Part shown: piece after piece, positions 44,639 to 56,013 of the stretch
Numbering within the stretch: position 1 is the first letter of the stretch
How the letters are laid out: the number at the start of each line of letters is the position of its first letter
Source: Bacillota bacterium
Lineage (GTDB): Bacteria; Bacillota; Clostridia; Christensenellales; UBA1242
Direction: 5' to 3'
Assembly (NCBI GenBank): GCA_009784555.1
Contig: WRBO01000002.1
Location: 1-64,000, forward strand
DNA: 64,000 bases
The notes under the pieces: model-generated
What the model saw: only the letters and a program-made list of their open reading frames with translations
What the model was told of the DNA's origin: nothing
Databases searched by the model: none
Made by a program: the position numbers and the translations under genes

Positions 44639-46090
44639 TTAAGCCATAACAGGTTCCATAGTCAAATTCACACCCAACTTTTTCCACACTAAACTTTCCT
44701 CGTCGGAAATCATGTATGTAAAGTGCGCATCCGTCCCGCGAAGCTCGCCCAACTGTTCCAACGCATGCGCCGACAGTTCATTAGTCAGGGCAGAGGACGA
44801 CAAAATAATCAACACCTCACCCAATCGAAGATGAAACTTGCGCTCTCCTAATGTTTTTTGTTTCAACTCTATGGCTTTTTGCAAGATGTTATCCGACAGA
44901 ATTTTAATCTTACTGTTCACACCCAAAAGCTTTTGCAAAGTTTTCAACAACAACTCGCTCGATACACTGGTCATGCCATTCTCGGCCGCCGATACGATTT
45001 CGCCTGTCTTCAGCTGGATTGCCGCACTGTTCCTATTGGTCTTTTCTTTCGCGGCCAGGGCGGGAACAACCACCGCACGGTCGGTTGGTCGCAAGCCCAT
45101 TTTCTCCATAAGTATTGTTATCTTCTTTACCGCATCGGCATCAACCGAACCATTTTTGAAATAACACAGGGTTTCATAATACCGACGTATAACCTCGGCC
45201 TTGCTTGCCGCCTCGGCCGCCGCCATATCCTCGATGCAAAACCCAACCATGTTAACACCCATGTCGGTTGGGCTGTAATAAATATCCTCGCCATACATTT
45301 TGCGGAACATATGTTGCAACAATGGAAAGGCCTCTATATCTCTGTTATAATTCACGGCAACCACCCCATATTTGTCCAAATGATACCCGTCAATCATGTT
45401 CAGGTCATTGATGTTAATCGTGCTGGCCTCGTACGCAATATTAACGGGATGTGACAGGGGCAAATTCCAAACTGGCAACGTCTCAAATTTTGCATAACCA
45501 ACCTTGTTACCGCGCTTAAGTTCATGATAGAGTTGCGACAACGCAACACGCATCTTACCGCTCTTTGCCCCGGGGCCGGTTGTTATAACAATCGGCTTTG
45601 TCGTTTCAATAAATGGGTCGGCACCATAGCCCGCCTCTGACAACACTAAATCAACATTTGCGGGATATCCATCAATGTGTTTGAACACATACGCTTTTAT
45701 CCCCAAATTCTCTAACCGTCGCTTAAAAAGAAGGGCAGCAGGTTGCCCCTCGAACTTGTTGATAACGACTGAATTAACTTGGATGCCCACATCACGGAAC
45801 ATGTCCACTAAATGAATCACATACGATTCGTAACTTAAACCAACGTCGTGACGCTTCTTACCGCTCTCCACATCCTCGGCAAAGATTGAAACAATAACCT
45901 CAACCTTATCCTTGATGGATGCCAACATTTTTATCTTGGTGTCTGGTTGGAAACCTGGCATACACCGTGAAAAATGGTTGTCGTCGAATAATTTACCACC
46001 GAATTCTAAATACAGTTTTCCAAACTTTGACGCGCGCTCCATGATTTTTTCCGATTGGAGGCGTATGTATTTCTCGGTGTTAAAAGCCAT
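44639..46090 (-). CDS. DUF1846 family protein
   Basis: 483 residues matching the UPF0371/DUF1846 family throughout: FNTEKYIRLQSEKIMERASKF, YLEFGGKLFDDNHFSR, RKHIDGYP-like VFKHIDGYPANVD, and ITTGPGAKSGKMRVALSQLYHEL. A structure exists for the family but no agreed reaction; the GPGAKSGK loop suggests nucleotide binding. TTGCCA, 17 bp and TAGGTT end 5 bp before the ATG. A nested palindrome (about 46121-46170) lies in the gap shared with gyrB. Confidence 0.93.
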   Translation of the reverse strand: MAFNTEKYIRLQSEKIMERASKFGKLYLEFGGKLFDDNHFSRCMPGFQPDTKIKMLASIKDKVEVIVSIFAEDVESGKKRHDVGLSYESYVIHLVDMFRDVGIQVNSVVINKFEGQPAALLFKRRLENLGIKAYVFKHIDGYPANVDLVLSEAGYGADPFIETTKPIVITTGPGAKSGKMRVALSQLYHELKRGNKVGYAKFETLPVWNLPLSHPVNIAYEASTININDLNMIDGYHLDKYGVVAVNYNRDIEAFPLLQHMFRKMYGEDIYYSPTDMGVNMVGFCIEDMAAAEAASKAEVIRRYYETLCYFKNGSVDADAVKKITILMEKMGLRPTDRAVVVPALAAKEKTNRNSAAIQLKTGEIVSAAENGMTSVSSELLLKTLQKLLGVNSKIKILSDNILQKAIELKQKTLGERKFHLRLGEVLIILSSSALTNELSAHALEQLGELRGTDAHFTYMISDEESLVWKKLGVNLTMEPVMA

Positions 46091-46201
46091 GTCTCAACCT
46101 AGCAGATTTCAAATCGATTGGCAAGTCAAAAGGCCCCTCGAAAGTGACAAATTTCGACCATCCCAGAGGGGATTATGCTATCCCCAACCACTATTATTTG
46201 G

Positions 46202-46230
46202 TTGTGACTCTTCCTTATATATGGTATAAT
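46202..46230 (+). promoter_or_regulatory. Leaderless-type promoter of gyrB
   Basis: TTGTGA (46202-46207), 17 bp, TATAAT (46225-46230) with extended TGG, then 7 bp to the ATG. Confidence 0.75.
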
Positions 46231-46237
46231 TGGGCCT

Positions 46238-48166
46238 ATGGGTAAAAATGATACAATATCAAAAATTAACACCAATTACGGGTCGGACGAAATCCAAGTT
46301 CTCGAGGGTCTTGACCCCGTCCGAAAACGTCCTGGGATGTATATCGGGTCGACCGATGTACGTGGTCTTCACCACCTGATTGTCGAGATTGTGGACAACA
46401 GTGTCGACGAGGCACTCGCTGGCCACTGTACAGATATCGAGGTCGTCATCCAAAAAGACGGCAGCGTTTCCGTAACCGACAACGGCCGTGGTATTCCAAC
46501 GGGAATGCACAAGACCGAGAAAAAATCGGCGGTCGAGGTCGTCTTGACCAAACTCCACGCTGGTGGAAAGTTCGGCGGCGGCGGGTACAAGGTCAGTGGC
46601 GGTTTGCACGGTGTTGGTCTGGGTGTTGTTAACGCGCTGTCCGAATGGCTGGATGTCATCGTATGGCAAGACGGCCGTGAATTCCGCCAAACATACAACC
46701 GCGGTATCCCACAACGCGCCCTGGCCGAGGTCGGCAAGACACCAAAGCGCGGAACACGCATTATATTCATGCCTGACTCTGAAATCTTTGACACGGTTGA
46801 ATTTAACTATGACACCATGCGCTCTCGCCTGCGTGAGGTCGCGTTTCTTAACAAAGGCCTGCGCATAATTGCTCGTGACGAACGTCCGGGTCGCGAACGC
46901 AAAGACGAATTCATGTACAAAGGCGGTATCGTCGAATTCGTCAACCACCTTAACCGCAACAAAAACCTTATTATCCCAAACACAATTTATATTGACCAAC
47001 CAGGTAAAAACAGCCACGTTGAAATCGCATTCGCATACAACGACGGCTACGCTGAAAACATCCACACATATGCAAACAACATTAACACCGAGGAAGGCGG
47101 GGTTCACCTCATCGGTTTCCGTAACGCCCTCGCAAAATGTATCAACGACTACGGCCGTAAAACTGGGCAACTAAAAACCGAAAACGACAAACTCTCTATT
47201 GATGACTGTCTCGAGGGTATTGTCGCAATCGTCAGCGTTAAATTAACCGACCCGCAATTCGAGGGACAAACAAAAACAAAACTCGGAAACACCTACATCC
47301 GTGCCGAGGTTGAAAAGGCCCTGACGACTGGCTTCGGTGAATTCCTCGAAGAAAACCCAAAAGAAACAAAGGAACTCGTCCTTAAATGTATCTCCGCCAA
47401 AAACGCGCGCGAGGCCGCACGTAATGCAAAAGACCTCTCTCGCCGTAAAACATCTTTTGAATCAACAACCCTGCCTGGGAAACTATCCGACTGTACCGAG
47501 AAAAAACCCGAGCTCTGTGAAATCTACGTGGTCGAGGGTGACAGTGCGGGGGGCAGTGCGAAACAAGGACGTGACCGACGCTTCCAAGCCATCCTTCCAC
47601 TGCGTGGTAAAATTCTGAACGTTGAAAAGGCACGCCTTGCAAAAGTCTTGGAAAACGCCGAAATCAAAAACATGATTACCGCGTTCGGGTGCGGCATCCA
47701 AGAAGACTTCAACATGGACAAACTCCGCTACCACAAAATTATAATAATGACTGACGCGGACGTTGACGGCTCTCACATTCGCATACTGCTCCTTACATTC
47801 TTCTACCGCTTCATGAAACCATTGGTAGAAGGCGGACATGTCTACATCGCACAACCACCACTTTACAAGGTCACACGCGGCAAATCCGAAACCTATATCT
47901 ACAGCGACGCGGAACTGGAGCAATACTTCAAAAAGAATTCAAAGAGCGGAACCACTCTGCAACGCTACAAGGGTCTGGGTGAAATGATGCCTAACCAATT
48001 GTGGGAAACAACCATGAACCCGGAAAACCGTACATTGTTACAGGTAACTATGGAAGACGCATTCATGGCGGACGAAATGTTCTCAACCCTTATGGGCGAC
48101 AAGCCAGAACTCAGGCGTGAATTCATCAGCGAAAACGCGGCCAGCTATACAGACGTGGAGGTTTAA
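46238..48166 (+). CDS. gyrB: DNA gyrase subunit B
   Basis: 642 residues. ATPase subunit of gyrase. GHKL ATP site with VDNSVDEAL and GRGIPTGMHK. YKVSGGLHGVGLGVVNALSE is the ATP lid region. The TOPRIM domain has YVVEGDSAGGSAKQGRDR, PLRGKILNVEKAR and MTDADVDGSHI. The C-terminus ends RREFISENAA. No Shine-Dalgarno. Leaderless promoter 46202-46230. Followed by gyrA at 6 bp. Confidence 0.99.
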   Translation: MGKNDTISKINTNYGSDEIQVLEGLDPVRKRPGMYIGSTDVRGLHHLIVEIVDNSVDEALAGHCTDIEVVIQKDGSVSVTDNGRGIPTGMHKTEKKSAVEVVLTKLHAGGKFGGGGYKVSGGLHGVGLGVVNALSEWLDVIVWQDGREFRQTYNRGIPQRALAEVGKTPKRGTRIIFMPDSEIFDTVEFNYDTMRSRLREVAFLNKGLRIIARDERPGRERKDEFMYKGGIVEFVNHLNRNKNLIIPNTIYIDQPGKNSHVEIAFAYNDGYAENIHTYANNINTEEGGVHLIGFRNALAKCINDYGRKTGQLKTENDKLSIDDCLEGIVAIVSVKLTDPQFEGQTKTKLGNTYIRAEVEKALTTGFGEFLEENPKETKELVLKCISAKNAREAARNAKDLSRRKTSFESTTLPGKLSDCTEKKPELCEIYVVEGDSAGGSAKQGRDRRFQAILPLRGKILNVEKARLAKVLENAEIKNMITAFGCGIQEDFNMDKLRYHKIIIMTDADVDGSHIRILLLTFFYRFMKPLVEGGHVYIAQPPLYKVTRGKSETYIYSDAELEQYFKKNSKSGTTLQRYKGLGEMMPNQLWETTMNPENRTLLQVTMEDAFMADEMFSTLMGDKPELRREFISENAASYTDVEV

Positions 48167-48172
48167 TCAAAT

Positions 48173-50686
48173 ATGGATAACGAAAACATCATCGACGCAG
48201 GTATCCCAGACGCAGAAAACATCACCGACAAAACACGGGTGGTCAAGGTTCGTATCGAAAATGAACTTAAAAACTCCTTCATGTCATATGCCATGATGGT
48301 TAACGTTTCACGTGCCATCCCCGATGCGCGTGACGGGTTGAAACCTGTTCACCGCCGTATCTTGTACGCAATGCATGAACTGGGATTGGAACACACCAAA
48401 CAATACAAAAAATCCGCTCGTATCGTGGGTGAAACCATGGGTAAATATCACCCCCACGGTGACAGCTCCATTTACGACGCCCTCGTTCGTATGGCCCAAG
48501 ACTTCTCTATGCGTGTGCCTCTGGTCGATGGCCATGGGAACTTTGGTTCGATTGACGGCGACAACGCGGCGGCTATGCGTTATACCGAAGCCCGTCTAAC
48601 CGCCATTTCTGGCGAACTCCTGCGCGAAATCGACAAGAACACCGTCGACTTCATGCCCAACTATGACGAAACCGAACAACAACCATCCGTCATGCCTGCA
48701 CGTTTTCCAAACCTGCTTGTCAATGGTTCGGACGGTATTGCGGTTGGTATGGCAACAAACATTCCGCCGCACAACCTGTGCGAGGTCATCGACGGGGTAA
48801 TTGCCCTCATCGACGACCCGGATGTTACGGTCGACCAACTCATCAAAATCATTCCTGCACCTGACTATCCAACTGGCGGCATCGTCATGGGACGCCAGGC
48901 CCTTCGCCATGCCTACAAAACTGGACGGGGCGGGGTCGTGGTTCGCGCCAAATGCGAAATCGAAGAAGTCCGCGGCCGAACACAAATCGTCGTCACCGAA
49001 ATCCCGTTCCAGGTCAACAAGGCAAAACTTATCGAAGCCATCGCCTTACTGGTCAAGGAAAAGAAAATCGACGGCATCTCTGAAATCCAGGAACAATCCG
49101 ACCGTCACGGTCTGCGTATAGTCATAACGATAAAGCGCGAGGCCCAAGCCCAAGTTGTCCTCAACAGTCTCTACAAACAAACCGCCCTACAAATGAGCAG
49201 CGGCATCATCTTCCTTGCCCTCGTCGGCAATGAGCCAAAATTCCTTAACCTAAAGGAAATGCTGTATCACTACCTTGAACACCAAAAAGAAGTCATCGTT
49301 CGCCGCACAAAATTCGACCTTGAAAAGGCCGAAGAACGCGCCCACATCTTGGAGGGGCTCACAATCGCCCTCGCAAACATTGACGAGGTCATTCGCATCA
49401 TCAAGACAAGCGAAGACCGCGAAGCCGCGCGCGAAAACCTGATGAAAAAGTTCCTGCTCTCGGAACGCCAGGCAAACGCAATCCTCGACATGCGACTTGC
49501 ACGCCTTGCCAAACTCGAGGTCGAAAAAATCCAAGCCGAGCTTAAACAACTCATGGAACTTATCGCCGAACTCAAATCCATCCTTGCATCCCCTCAAAAA
49601 GTCCTCGCCATTATTAAAAAAGAACTCAACGAAATCAAAGAAAAATACGGCGAAGAACGCAGAACAGAAATCAGTCACGACTTCGGCGAAATTGAAATCG
49701 GCGACCTCATCGACAAAGAAGACGTTGTCGTATCCATGTCGCACCAAGGCTATGTCAAACGCCTGCCATTGGCCGAATACCGTACGCAACGCCGCGGAGG
49801 GAAAGGGGTCATCACCCAATCGACCAAAGAAGAAGACTTCGTCGCTCAACTGTTCGTCACAAACACTCACCACGACCTCCTATTCTTCACCAACGTCGGA
49901 AAGGTCTACTGTATCAAAACATACGAGGTACCCGAGGCCGCCAAAAATACAAAAGGCCGCATGATAGTAAACCTCCTCCAACTGGGCGAGGGCGAACGCG
50001 TCACCTCATGTATCCCAATCGAAGATTACACAATGGGCCACCTCATGATGGCAACCGCACGCGGACTTATCAAAAAAACCGACATCGGCGAATTCAAACG
50101 CATCAACCGAAAAGGAAAGATAGCAATCGGGTTCAAGGACGAGGGCGACGAACTCATCAGCGTTCAAAAAACATCTGGCCGTGACGAAATCCTCATGGCA
50201 TCATCAACAGGGAAATGTATCCGTTTCAGTGAAGAAGACGTACGTTCAATGGGCCGAACCGCCGCGGGTGTTAAATCAATCAAACTCGACAGCAACGGCG
50301 AAGACATCGTTGTCGACATGACCGTAATTCTCCCTGACCACGAAATCCTTACCGTTTCCGCAAACGGTTACGGAAAGCGCAGTGACGTCGAAGACTACCG
50401 CCTACAATCACGTGCGGGTAAAGGCATCAAGGCAGGTATCTTCAACGCAAAAACTGGGGCACTCGTCAACTTGAAACAAGTCCGCCCTGAACAAGACGTA
50501 ATGCTCATCAGCGACAACGGAACAATCATCCGAACACGCGCACGGGAAATCTCCAAAATCTCCCGCGACACCCAAGGTGTGCGCATAATGAAACTAAAAG
50601 ACACAACCAGCAAAGTTGTAAGTGTCGCCATAGCACAAGCAAGCGAGGAAAGCGAAAATGGCGAAGAAGGCACCGCCGAAGAATAG
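48173..50686 (+). CDS. gyrA: DNA gyrase subunit A
   Basis: 837 residues. Catalytic Tyr at 137 ([11 protein letters not shown]). The quinolone region [19 protein letters not shown] carries the normal Ser. The GyrA-box QRRGGKG is present, marking a true gyrase, not topoisomerase IV. Six beta-pinwheel repeats follow. GGAGG precedes the ATG. The last 29 bp overlap miaA. Confidence 0.99.
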   Translation: MDNENIIDAGIPDAENITDKTRVVKVRIENELKNSFMSYAMMVNVSRAIPDARDGLKPVHRRILYAMHELGLEHTKQYKKSARIVGETMGKYHPHGDSSIYDALVRMAQDFSMRVPLVDGHGNFGSIDGDNAAAMRYTEARLTAISGELLREIDKNTVDFMPNYDETEQQPSVMPARFPNLLVNGSDGIAVGMATNIPPHNLCEVIDGVIALIDDPDVTVDQLIKIIPAPDYPTGGIVMGRQALRHAYKTGRGGVVVRAKCEIEEVRGRTQIVVTEIPFQVNKAKLIEAIALLVKEKKIDGISEIQEQSDRHGLRIVITIKREAQAQVVLNSLYKQTALQMSSGIIFLALVGNEPKFLNLKEMLYHYLEHQKEVIVRRTKFDLEKAEERAHILEGLTIALANIDEVIRIIKTSEDREAARENLMKKFLLSERQANAILDMRLARLAKLEVEKIQAELKQLMELIAELKSILASPQKVLAIIKKELNEIKEKYGEERRTEISHDFGEIEIGDLIDKEDVVVSMSHQGYVKRLPLAEYRTQRRGGKGVITQSTKEEDFVAQLFVTNTHHDLLFFTNVGKVYCIKTYEVPEAAKNTKGRMIVNLLQLGEGERVTSCIPIEDYTMGHLMMATARGLIKKTDIGEFKRINRKGKIAIGFKDEGDELISVQKTSGRDEILMASSTGKCIRFSEEDVRSMGRTAAGVKSIKLDSNGEDIVVDMTVILPDHEILTVSANGYGKRSDVEDYRLQSRAGKGIKAGIFNAKTGALVNLKQVRPEQDVMLISDNGTIIRTRAREISKISRDTQGVRIMKLKDTTSKVVSVAIAQASEESENGEEGTAEE

Positions 50687-51428
50687 AATAATCTCCATCG
50701 TCGGTTTAACCGCATCGGGAAAGAGTTGGCTGGGAATACAACTGGCCAATCTTTTCAATGGTGAAATCATAAGCACAGACAGCCGCCAAGTCTATAAACG
50801 CTTGGATATCGGTTCGGCAAAAGTCACGGCCGAGGAACAATCCATGGCCCCGCACCACCTACTCGACATCGTTGAACCAATGGGAACTATGGACGTTTTC
50901 ACATTCCAAAAATTGGCTTTCGATAAAATCGACGAAATCCATGCCCGCGGAAAAACCCCGATACTCGTGGGGGGCACAGGGCTCTACAGCCGCTCTATCA
51001 TCGAAAACTATAACTTCGCGGACAAGGCAAATCCCACCCAAGGCGAACGTAAATATGACTTCCTGCAAATCGCCCTCCTCCCGCCACGCGAATGGCTGGA
51101 ATCCACAATCGCCAAAAGAAACCAACTTCGCTACGAAATGGGAATGATAAATGAAACGCGGGAACTCCTCGCATCGGGCGTTGACCACAAATGGTTACGA
51201 AAACTCGGACTTGATTATCAATTAACAACCGAATACGTTATGGGTGAACTCACCCGCACCGAATTTGAATCATGGCATGTCATCCGAACAATGCAATATG
51301 CAAAACGCCAACGCACCTGGTTCAAACGCGAACGTGATACAATATTCCTAACCGACCCCGACCTGTTCAACAACCCGCAAAAATTACTAAACACCGCAAA
51401 GCAATTAACAGAGGAGTTTATAAAATGA
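50658..51428 (+). CDS. miaA: tRNA dimethylallyltransferase, shortened
   Basis: 256 residues against about 300-320. Adds an isopentenyl group to A37. P-loop [10 protein letters not shown] (15-24), [17 protein letters not shown], and the PHHLLD loop are intact, as is the C-terminal [10 protein letters not shown]. The middle part with the HPND/RRI-RALE-V region, which forms the inserted helical domain, is absent. Overlaps gyrA (29 bp) and leuS (4 bp), so translation is coupled. Confidence 0.9.
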   Translation: MAKKAPPKNRIISIVGLTASGKSWLGIQLANLFNGEIISTDSRQVYKRLDIGSAKVTAEEQSMAPHHLLDIVEPMGTMDVFTFQKLAFDKIDEIHARGKTPILVGGTGLYSRSIIENYNFADKANPTQGERKYDFLQIALLPPREWLESTIAKRNQLRYEMGMINETRELLASGVDHKWLRKLGLDYQLTTEYVMGELTRTEFESWHVIRTMQYAKRQRTWFKRERDTIFLTDPDLFNNPQKLLNTAKQLTEEFIK

Positions 51429-53683
51429 ACTATACTGAAGTACATAAAAAGTGGCAAAAATATTGGAACGAACACGACACCAATAAATTTGACCCAAAAT
51501 CAAAGCGGCCCGCCTACTACCACTTGGATATGTTTCCATATCCATCTGCGGCAAATCTGCATATGGGACATTACTTTCACTATGCGCCCTCTGACACACA
51601 CGCCCGCTTTATGCGCATGACGGGGCACAATGTCTTTCATCCAATGGGCTATGACTCGTTCGGTCTGCCATCCGAAAACCACGCATTAAAAACCAACACC
51701 CACCCTGGGCCAAACACCACTACCAACGTTGAACGTTTCACCCGACAATTAAACGAACTGGGCGGCATGTACGATTGGAATTACTCCCTGACAACTTCCG
51801 AACCCGACTACTACAAATGGACGCAATGGCTGTTTCTACAACTGCACAAACACGGCTTGGCCTATCAAAAAGAAGCCGCCGTTAACTGGTGTTCTGGCTG
51901 TCAAACGGTACTTGCAAACGAACAATCCCAAGATGGCAAATGCGAAAGATGTAACGCCGAGGTCGTCCGCATGAACAAAAACCAGTGGTTCTTCCGTATT
52001 ACTGACTTTGCGGACGAACTCTTGACCGACTTGGATAAAATCGACTGGCCCGCCAAGACTCGGGCAATGCAAACTAACTGGATTGGAAAATCCGATGGCG
52101 CACGCATAACATTTGACGGCATCGACGTTTTCACAACACGCATAGACACGATAAACAGCGTCACTTTCCTCGTCCTCTCACCCGAACACCCCTTCGTGGA
52201 CAAACTAACTACAAAGGAACAGTCCCGCGCCGTCGCCGAATACAAAAAAATGGCGGCAAAAAAATCTGAAATCGAACGAATGGAAAACCACGAAAAGACT
52301 GGGGTCTTTACCGGGCACTACGTAACAAACCCATACAACGGTGACCGCGTTCCGTTATGGGTTGCTGACTATGTCATATACGGCTATGGAACTGGCGCGG
52401 TAATGGGGGTTCCTGGATACGACGAACGCGACCGTGAATTCGCCGAAAAGTACAATATTCAAATATTGGAAAACGAATTTGTCCCCGTGGCGGCAACAAT
52501 CAAAAAACTTGGCAAATCTGCTCGGACCGAAACCACCTACCGCCTGCGCGACTGGTCCATCGGGCGACAACGATACTGGGGTTCACCTATCCCAATCATC
52601 TATTGTGACAAATGCGGGGTGGTTCCCGTACCCGAACACCAACTACCTGTAATGTTACCGCACCTAGACGACTTCAAACCCCGCGGCGCACCACCTTTGG
52701 CAAACGACCCGAACTTTGTTAAAACAACCTGCCCAATATGCAAAATCCCCGCCAAACGTGAAACCGAAACAATGGACACATTCGTTTGTTCATCATGGTA
52801 CTTTTTACGCTATCCAACGGTGGGTAATGACAAAATCGCATTCGACAAAACCACCGCCCGCCAAATTGACACCTACGTGGGCGGGGCCGAACACGCTTGC
52901 GGCCACCTGCTCCAGGCCCGCTTTATAACCAAATTCCTGCACAAACACGGCTACATCAACTTCAACGAACCTGCAAAAAAATTGGTACACCAAGGCATGA
53001 TTCTCGCATCCGATGGCCAAAAGATGTCCAAATCAAAAGGCAACACAATTGCCCCTGACAATTACGTGGCGGAATTCGGCAGCGACATTTTACGCCTATA
53101 CATGCTCTTCGGTTTTAATTATACGGACGGCGGGCCCTGGAGCGAAGGCACCCTAAAAACAATGCCGCGCTTTATTGAACGGGTAATCCGCGCCGTCGAA
53201 CAAATTAACTGCGAAATGGAAACGGACCCAGAGGTTCAACACATCCGCGCAACAACAATCGCGGCCGTACGAACGGATATGCAAGATTTCAGCTTCAACA
53301 CCGCCGTCGCTCGATGCATGGAGTTATTGAATGCTATATCCGCGGCAAAGGGCAAGAGCCGCGAATCCATCCGAGACCTAATTCTCTGCCTGGCTCCAAT
53401 GATTCCGCACATCGCCGAGGAACTCTGGGATATGGCAAAACTTCCGCGAAAAACGGGGGAGTCCATCTTCAACATGGCATTCCCAACCGCCGACCCAAAT
53501 CACCTGGAACGGGCCATGGTCGAATACGTTGTCCAGGTAAACAGTAAAAAGCGGGGAACCATAACCGTATCAAAAGACGCGACACAAAAGGATGTCGAGG
53601 CCGCCGCTCAAAAACTCCTTGACGGCACCACCCCTAAAAAGACCGTCTACGTACCTGGCCGCCTAATCAACTTCATTGTCTGA
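51425..53683 (+). CDS. leuS: Leucyl-tRNA synthetase, short form
   Basis: 752 residues against about 800-880. HMGH (LHMGH near 41-45) and KMSKSKGN are intact. MGYDSFGLPSENHAL is leucine-specific. The editing domain CP1 is present: FTTRIDT and GVPGYDERDREF, where the usual PAHDERD reads PGYDERD with the key Asp kept. The segment after CP1, usually with INSG...NGL, is reduced. Zinc-like Cys pairs occur in YCDKCG and CPICKIP. ATGA overlap with miaA. Confidence 0.97.
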   Translation: MNYTEVHKKWQKYWNEHDTNKFDPKSKRPAYYHLDMFPYPSAANLHMGHYFHYAPSDTHARFMRMTGHNVFHPMGYDSFGLPSENHALKTNTHPGPNTTTNVERFTRQLNELGGMYDWNYSLTTSEPDYYKWTQWLFLQLHKHGLAYQKEAAVNWCSGCQTVLANEQSQDGKCERCNAEVVRMNKNQWFFRITDFADELLTDLDKIDWPAKTRAMQTNWIGKSDGARITFDGIDVFTTRIDTINSVTFLVLSPEHPFVDKLTTKEQSRAVAEYKKMAAKKSEIERMENHEKTGVFTGHYVTNPYNGDRVPLWVADYVIYGYGTGAVMGVPGYDERDREFAEKYNIQILENEFVPVAATIKKLGKSARTETTYRLRDWSIGRQRYWGSPIPIIYCDKCGVVPVPEHQLPVMLPHLDDFKPRGAPPLANDPNFVKTTCPICKIPAKRETETMDTFVCSSWYFLRYPTVGNDKIAFDKTTARQIDTYVGGAEHACGHLLQARFITKFLHKHGYINFNEPAKKLVHQGMILASDGQKMSKSKGNTIAPDNYVAEFGSDILRLYMLFGFNYTDGGPWSEGTLKTMPRFIERVIRAVEQINCEMETDPEVQHIRATTIAAVRTDMQDFSFNTAVARCMELLNAISAAKGKSRESIRDLILCLAPMIPHIAEELWDMAKLPRKTGESIFNMAFPTADPNHLERAMVEYVVQVNSKKRGTITVSKDATQKDVEAAAQKLLDGTTPKKTVYVPGRLINFIV

Positions 53684-55048
53684 TTGGAAATCTTTCTTGC
53701 GATACGTATATCCACTGTACACAATAAACGCGGACACACATGCAATCGTAACCCCAATAATCAACAACATCCCCAGCCAATTCTGAACATTCATACTTTG
53801 CGTTGCGCGCCCGCCGTCAAAGCCAATGATATCCAAACTCAATCCAATCACAAACATGATGAACGCGTTTGAAATCTTCATACAAAATGTCAAAAAGGCG
53901 GCCGACGTGGCCGTCTTGTCATTTCCCGTCTTCCGCCGTTCTATATCAATACAATCGGCAAACATGGACATAGGGATACTGTACATACACCCCGTACCCA
54001 ATCCGCAAATAAATATGGTCATGGCAACCAACGGCAACACTGCTTCGGCTCGTACCGTGTTACGGGTGGCTAACACCAAACTAAACACAACCATCCCAAC
54101 CAAAACCAAACAAAGGGCGGCCAACAACGCCTTTATCTTATCCGTACGACGGGCAATGTAAAACCACATCGGCTGGCCAAAGACTATTCCGATAACCATG
54201 CACATCATAATGATTGGAATTTGATACGTGGTAAACATAAATGTAAAGGTAAATATATGCAACCCCAGCGACGTAATAAATGCCCCCGCCGATAACGATA
54301 TCGCATACCCCAAAATCAATCGCCCAACATTCTTCTGCCTAATCACCCCAAAAAAGTCATTGAATATACTCGTCTTCTTTTCCTCTGTTTCTTCTTGCCG
54401 TGTGTTTATGTGGCGATGTTTATACGTCCCAAAGAACACCGTCAACCCGCAAATTATACACAACGCCGATGTTACCATCGCAATGTGAATATATCCTCGT
54501 GAACTTTCACCAACATTGGCATATCGGTCGGGCGACAAAAACACAGCCATTAACAATGACGGCACCAATAAACTCGAAAAACTGAACACCGTCTTAAATG
54601 CCTGTATCGCCGTGCGGTCTTCATAATTCTGGGCCAAATCCAATCCCAATGCCTGGTACGGTGTTGAAAAGGTCGTGTTAAACGTTTCAATTACAAGCAA
54701 TAGGAACAGCAACAATGCAAACTTCGCCCCCAATGGCAGGTCAGGGGATATCGACCAAATCATAATGTTAACAATGGCAACGGCAACACAGCCTACCAGG
54801 ATAAACAAATGCCTCTTGCCGAAACGCCTGCTCTTCATCCTGTCTGACATGTACCCAACAATCGGGTCGGTTCCCCCATCCCAAATTGTCGATATGGCAA
54901 TGGCCACACCCATCAATGTCCCGGGGATTCCCAATATCCCTGTACCAAAAAACATTAAAAAGGCACTGAACGCCTGACCCGTACTACCATACCCAAAGGC
55001 CCCAACTCCATATAAAATTTTTGTCTTGGTGGGGATTTTTGCGGCCAT
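53663..55048 (-). CDS. GPH-family sugar/cation symporter
   Basis: 461 residues with twelve predicted helices. GPH motifs: ILYGVGAFGYGSTGQAF, WDGGTDPIVGYMSDRMKSRRFGKRH and TPYQALGLDLAQNYEDRTAIQ. Such carriers import glycosides, pentoses or hexuronides with Na+ or H+. The substrate is unknown. Start at 55048: TTGAAT, 17 bp and TAATAT put transcription next to this ATG. The ATG 6 bp earlier is too close to the -10. Overlaps the leuS end by 21 bp, convergently. Confidence 0.92.
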   Translation of the reverse strand: MAAKIPTKTKILYGVGAFGYGSTGQAFSAFLMFFGTGILGIPGTLMGVAIAISTIWDGGTDPIVGYMSDRMKSRRFGKRHLFILVGCVAVAIVNIMIWSISPDLPLGAKFALLLFLLLVIETFNTTFSTPYQALGLDLAQNYEDRTAIQAFKTVFSFSSLLVPSLLMAVFLSPDRYANVGESSRGYIHIAMVTSALCIICGLTVFFGTYKHRHINTRQEETEEKKTSIFNDFFGVIRQKNVGRLILGYAISLSAGAFITSLGLHIFTFTFMFTTYQIPIIMMCMVIGIVFGQPMWFYIARRTDKIKALLAALCLVLVGMVVFSLVLATRNTVRAEAVLPLVAMTIFICGLGTGCMYSIPMSMFADCIDIERRKTGNDKTATSAAFLTFCMKISNAFIMFVIGLSLDIIGFDGGRATQSMNVQNWLGMLLIIGVTIACVSAFIVYSGYTYRKKDFQSDNEVD

Positions 55049-55161
55049 AACCATGAATATTAGTTGGCATACCCCTGTAATTCAAGTAAAATGAACTGAT
55101 GTGGCTTTTGCCATTTTAATATAAGATACATTCAAATTAACATTTAACGGAGGACATCATA

Positions 55162-56013
55162 ATGTCAAAGATTATAATTTCTTTCGACCGCACCGCGGAC
55201 GTCAGTCCCGAATTGGTCGAAAAACACAACTTCAAAATCGCGGACATGGGCATCTATATCGGCGAGACTCTACATTCCGACCGCGACGTAACGGTTGATG
55301 ATATCTACCGGGCCATGGACGTCGACAACATCGTCCCACGCACATCTGCGGGATTGGAAACCGACTACCGCACCATGTGGGAAGAAGCCACGGCCAACGG
55401 CGGCGAAATCATCCACTTTAACATCAGTGCCAAACTCTCGGCCAGCCACGGTAACGCCAAACGCGCGGCCGAGGGGTTGTCGGGCGTATACGTCATCGAC
55501 AGTAAAACTCTCTCTTTTGGTATCGGCATGCTGGCGGTAAAGGCCGCCGAAATGCGGGATGCGGGAATGTCCGCCCCCGAAATCGTCGAAAAAATTTCGG
55601 CCATCCGTGATGTACTGGACGTCGGCTTTATCATCAATGACCTGAAATACCTGTACAAGGGCGGGCGTGTATCTGGCCTGAAACTCCTTGGTGCCAACCT
55701 GTTGAAAATCCGTCCATCGCTGGACTTGGACCCCGATGGCAAAATGGTTCCGGGACGCAAGTACAAAGGCAACTTTGCCATGGCCGTGCGCGAATATATC
55801 AAACACCGCATAGAGGGCAACCCAAACGCCGACAAGTCATTCGTAGCGGTCGTCAGCAGCCACATGGATGACCCATCCCTGCCACAAATGATGGCGGACG
55901 AACTCCGCGCGGCTGGGTTCGTGGATGTAATAATCCTGCCCGCTGGGCCTTCCATCACCGTCCATTGCGGCCGCAACACCATCGGTGCGGTAATCGCCAA
56001 CCGTGCCGAATAA
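55162..56013 (+). CDS. DegV-family fatty-acid-binding protein
   Basis: 283 residues. Two-domain DegV/FakB fold: IIISFDRTADVSPELVE, VPRTSAGLETDY (ligand loop), then the glycine-bearing VGFIINDLKYLYKGGRVSG near 155-175. FakB-type proteins hand fatty acids to a FakA kinase, which is not in the window. The N-terminal loop reads DRTAD for the usual DSTAD. GGAGG is the ribosome site. Confidence 0.93.
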   Translation: MSKIIISFDRTADVSPELVEKHNFKIADMGIYIGETLHSDRDVTVDDIYRAMDVDNIVPRTSAGLETDYRTMWEEATANGGEIIHFNISAKLSASHGNAKRAAEGLSGVYVIDSKTLSFGIGMLAVKAAEMRDAGMSAPEIVEKISAIRDVLDVGFIINDLKYLYKGGRVSGLKLLGANLLKIRPSLDLDPDGKMVPGRKYKGNFAMAVREYIKHRIEGNPNADKSFVAVVSSHMDDPSLPQMMADELRAAGFVDVIILPAGPSITVHCGRNTIGAVIANRAE

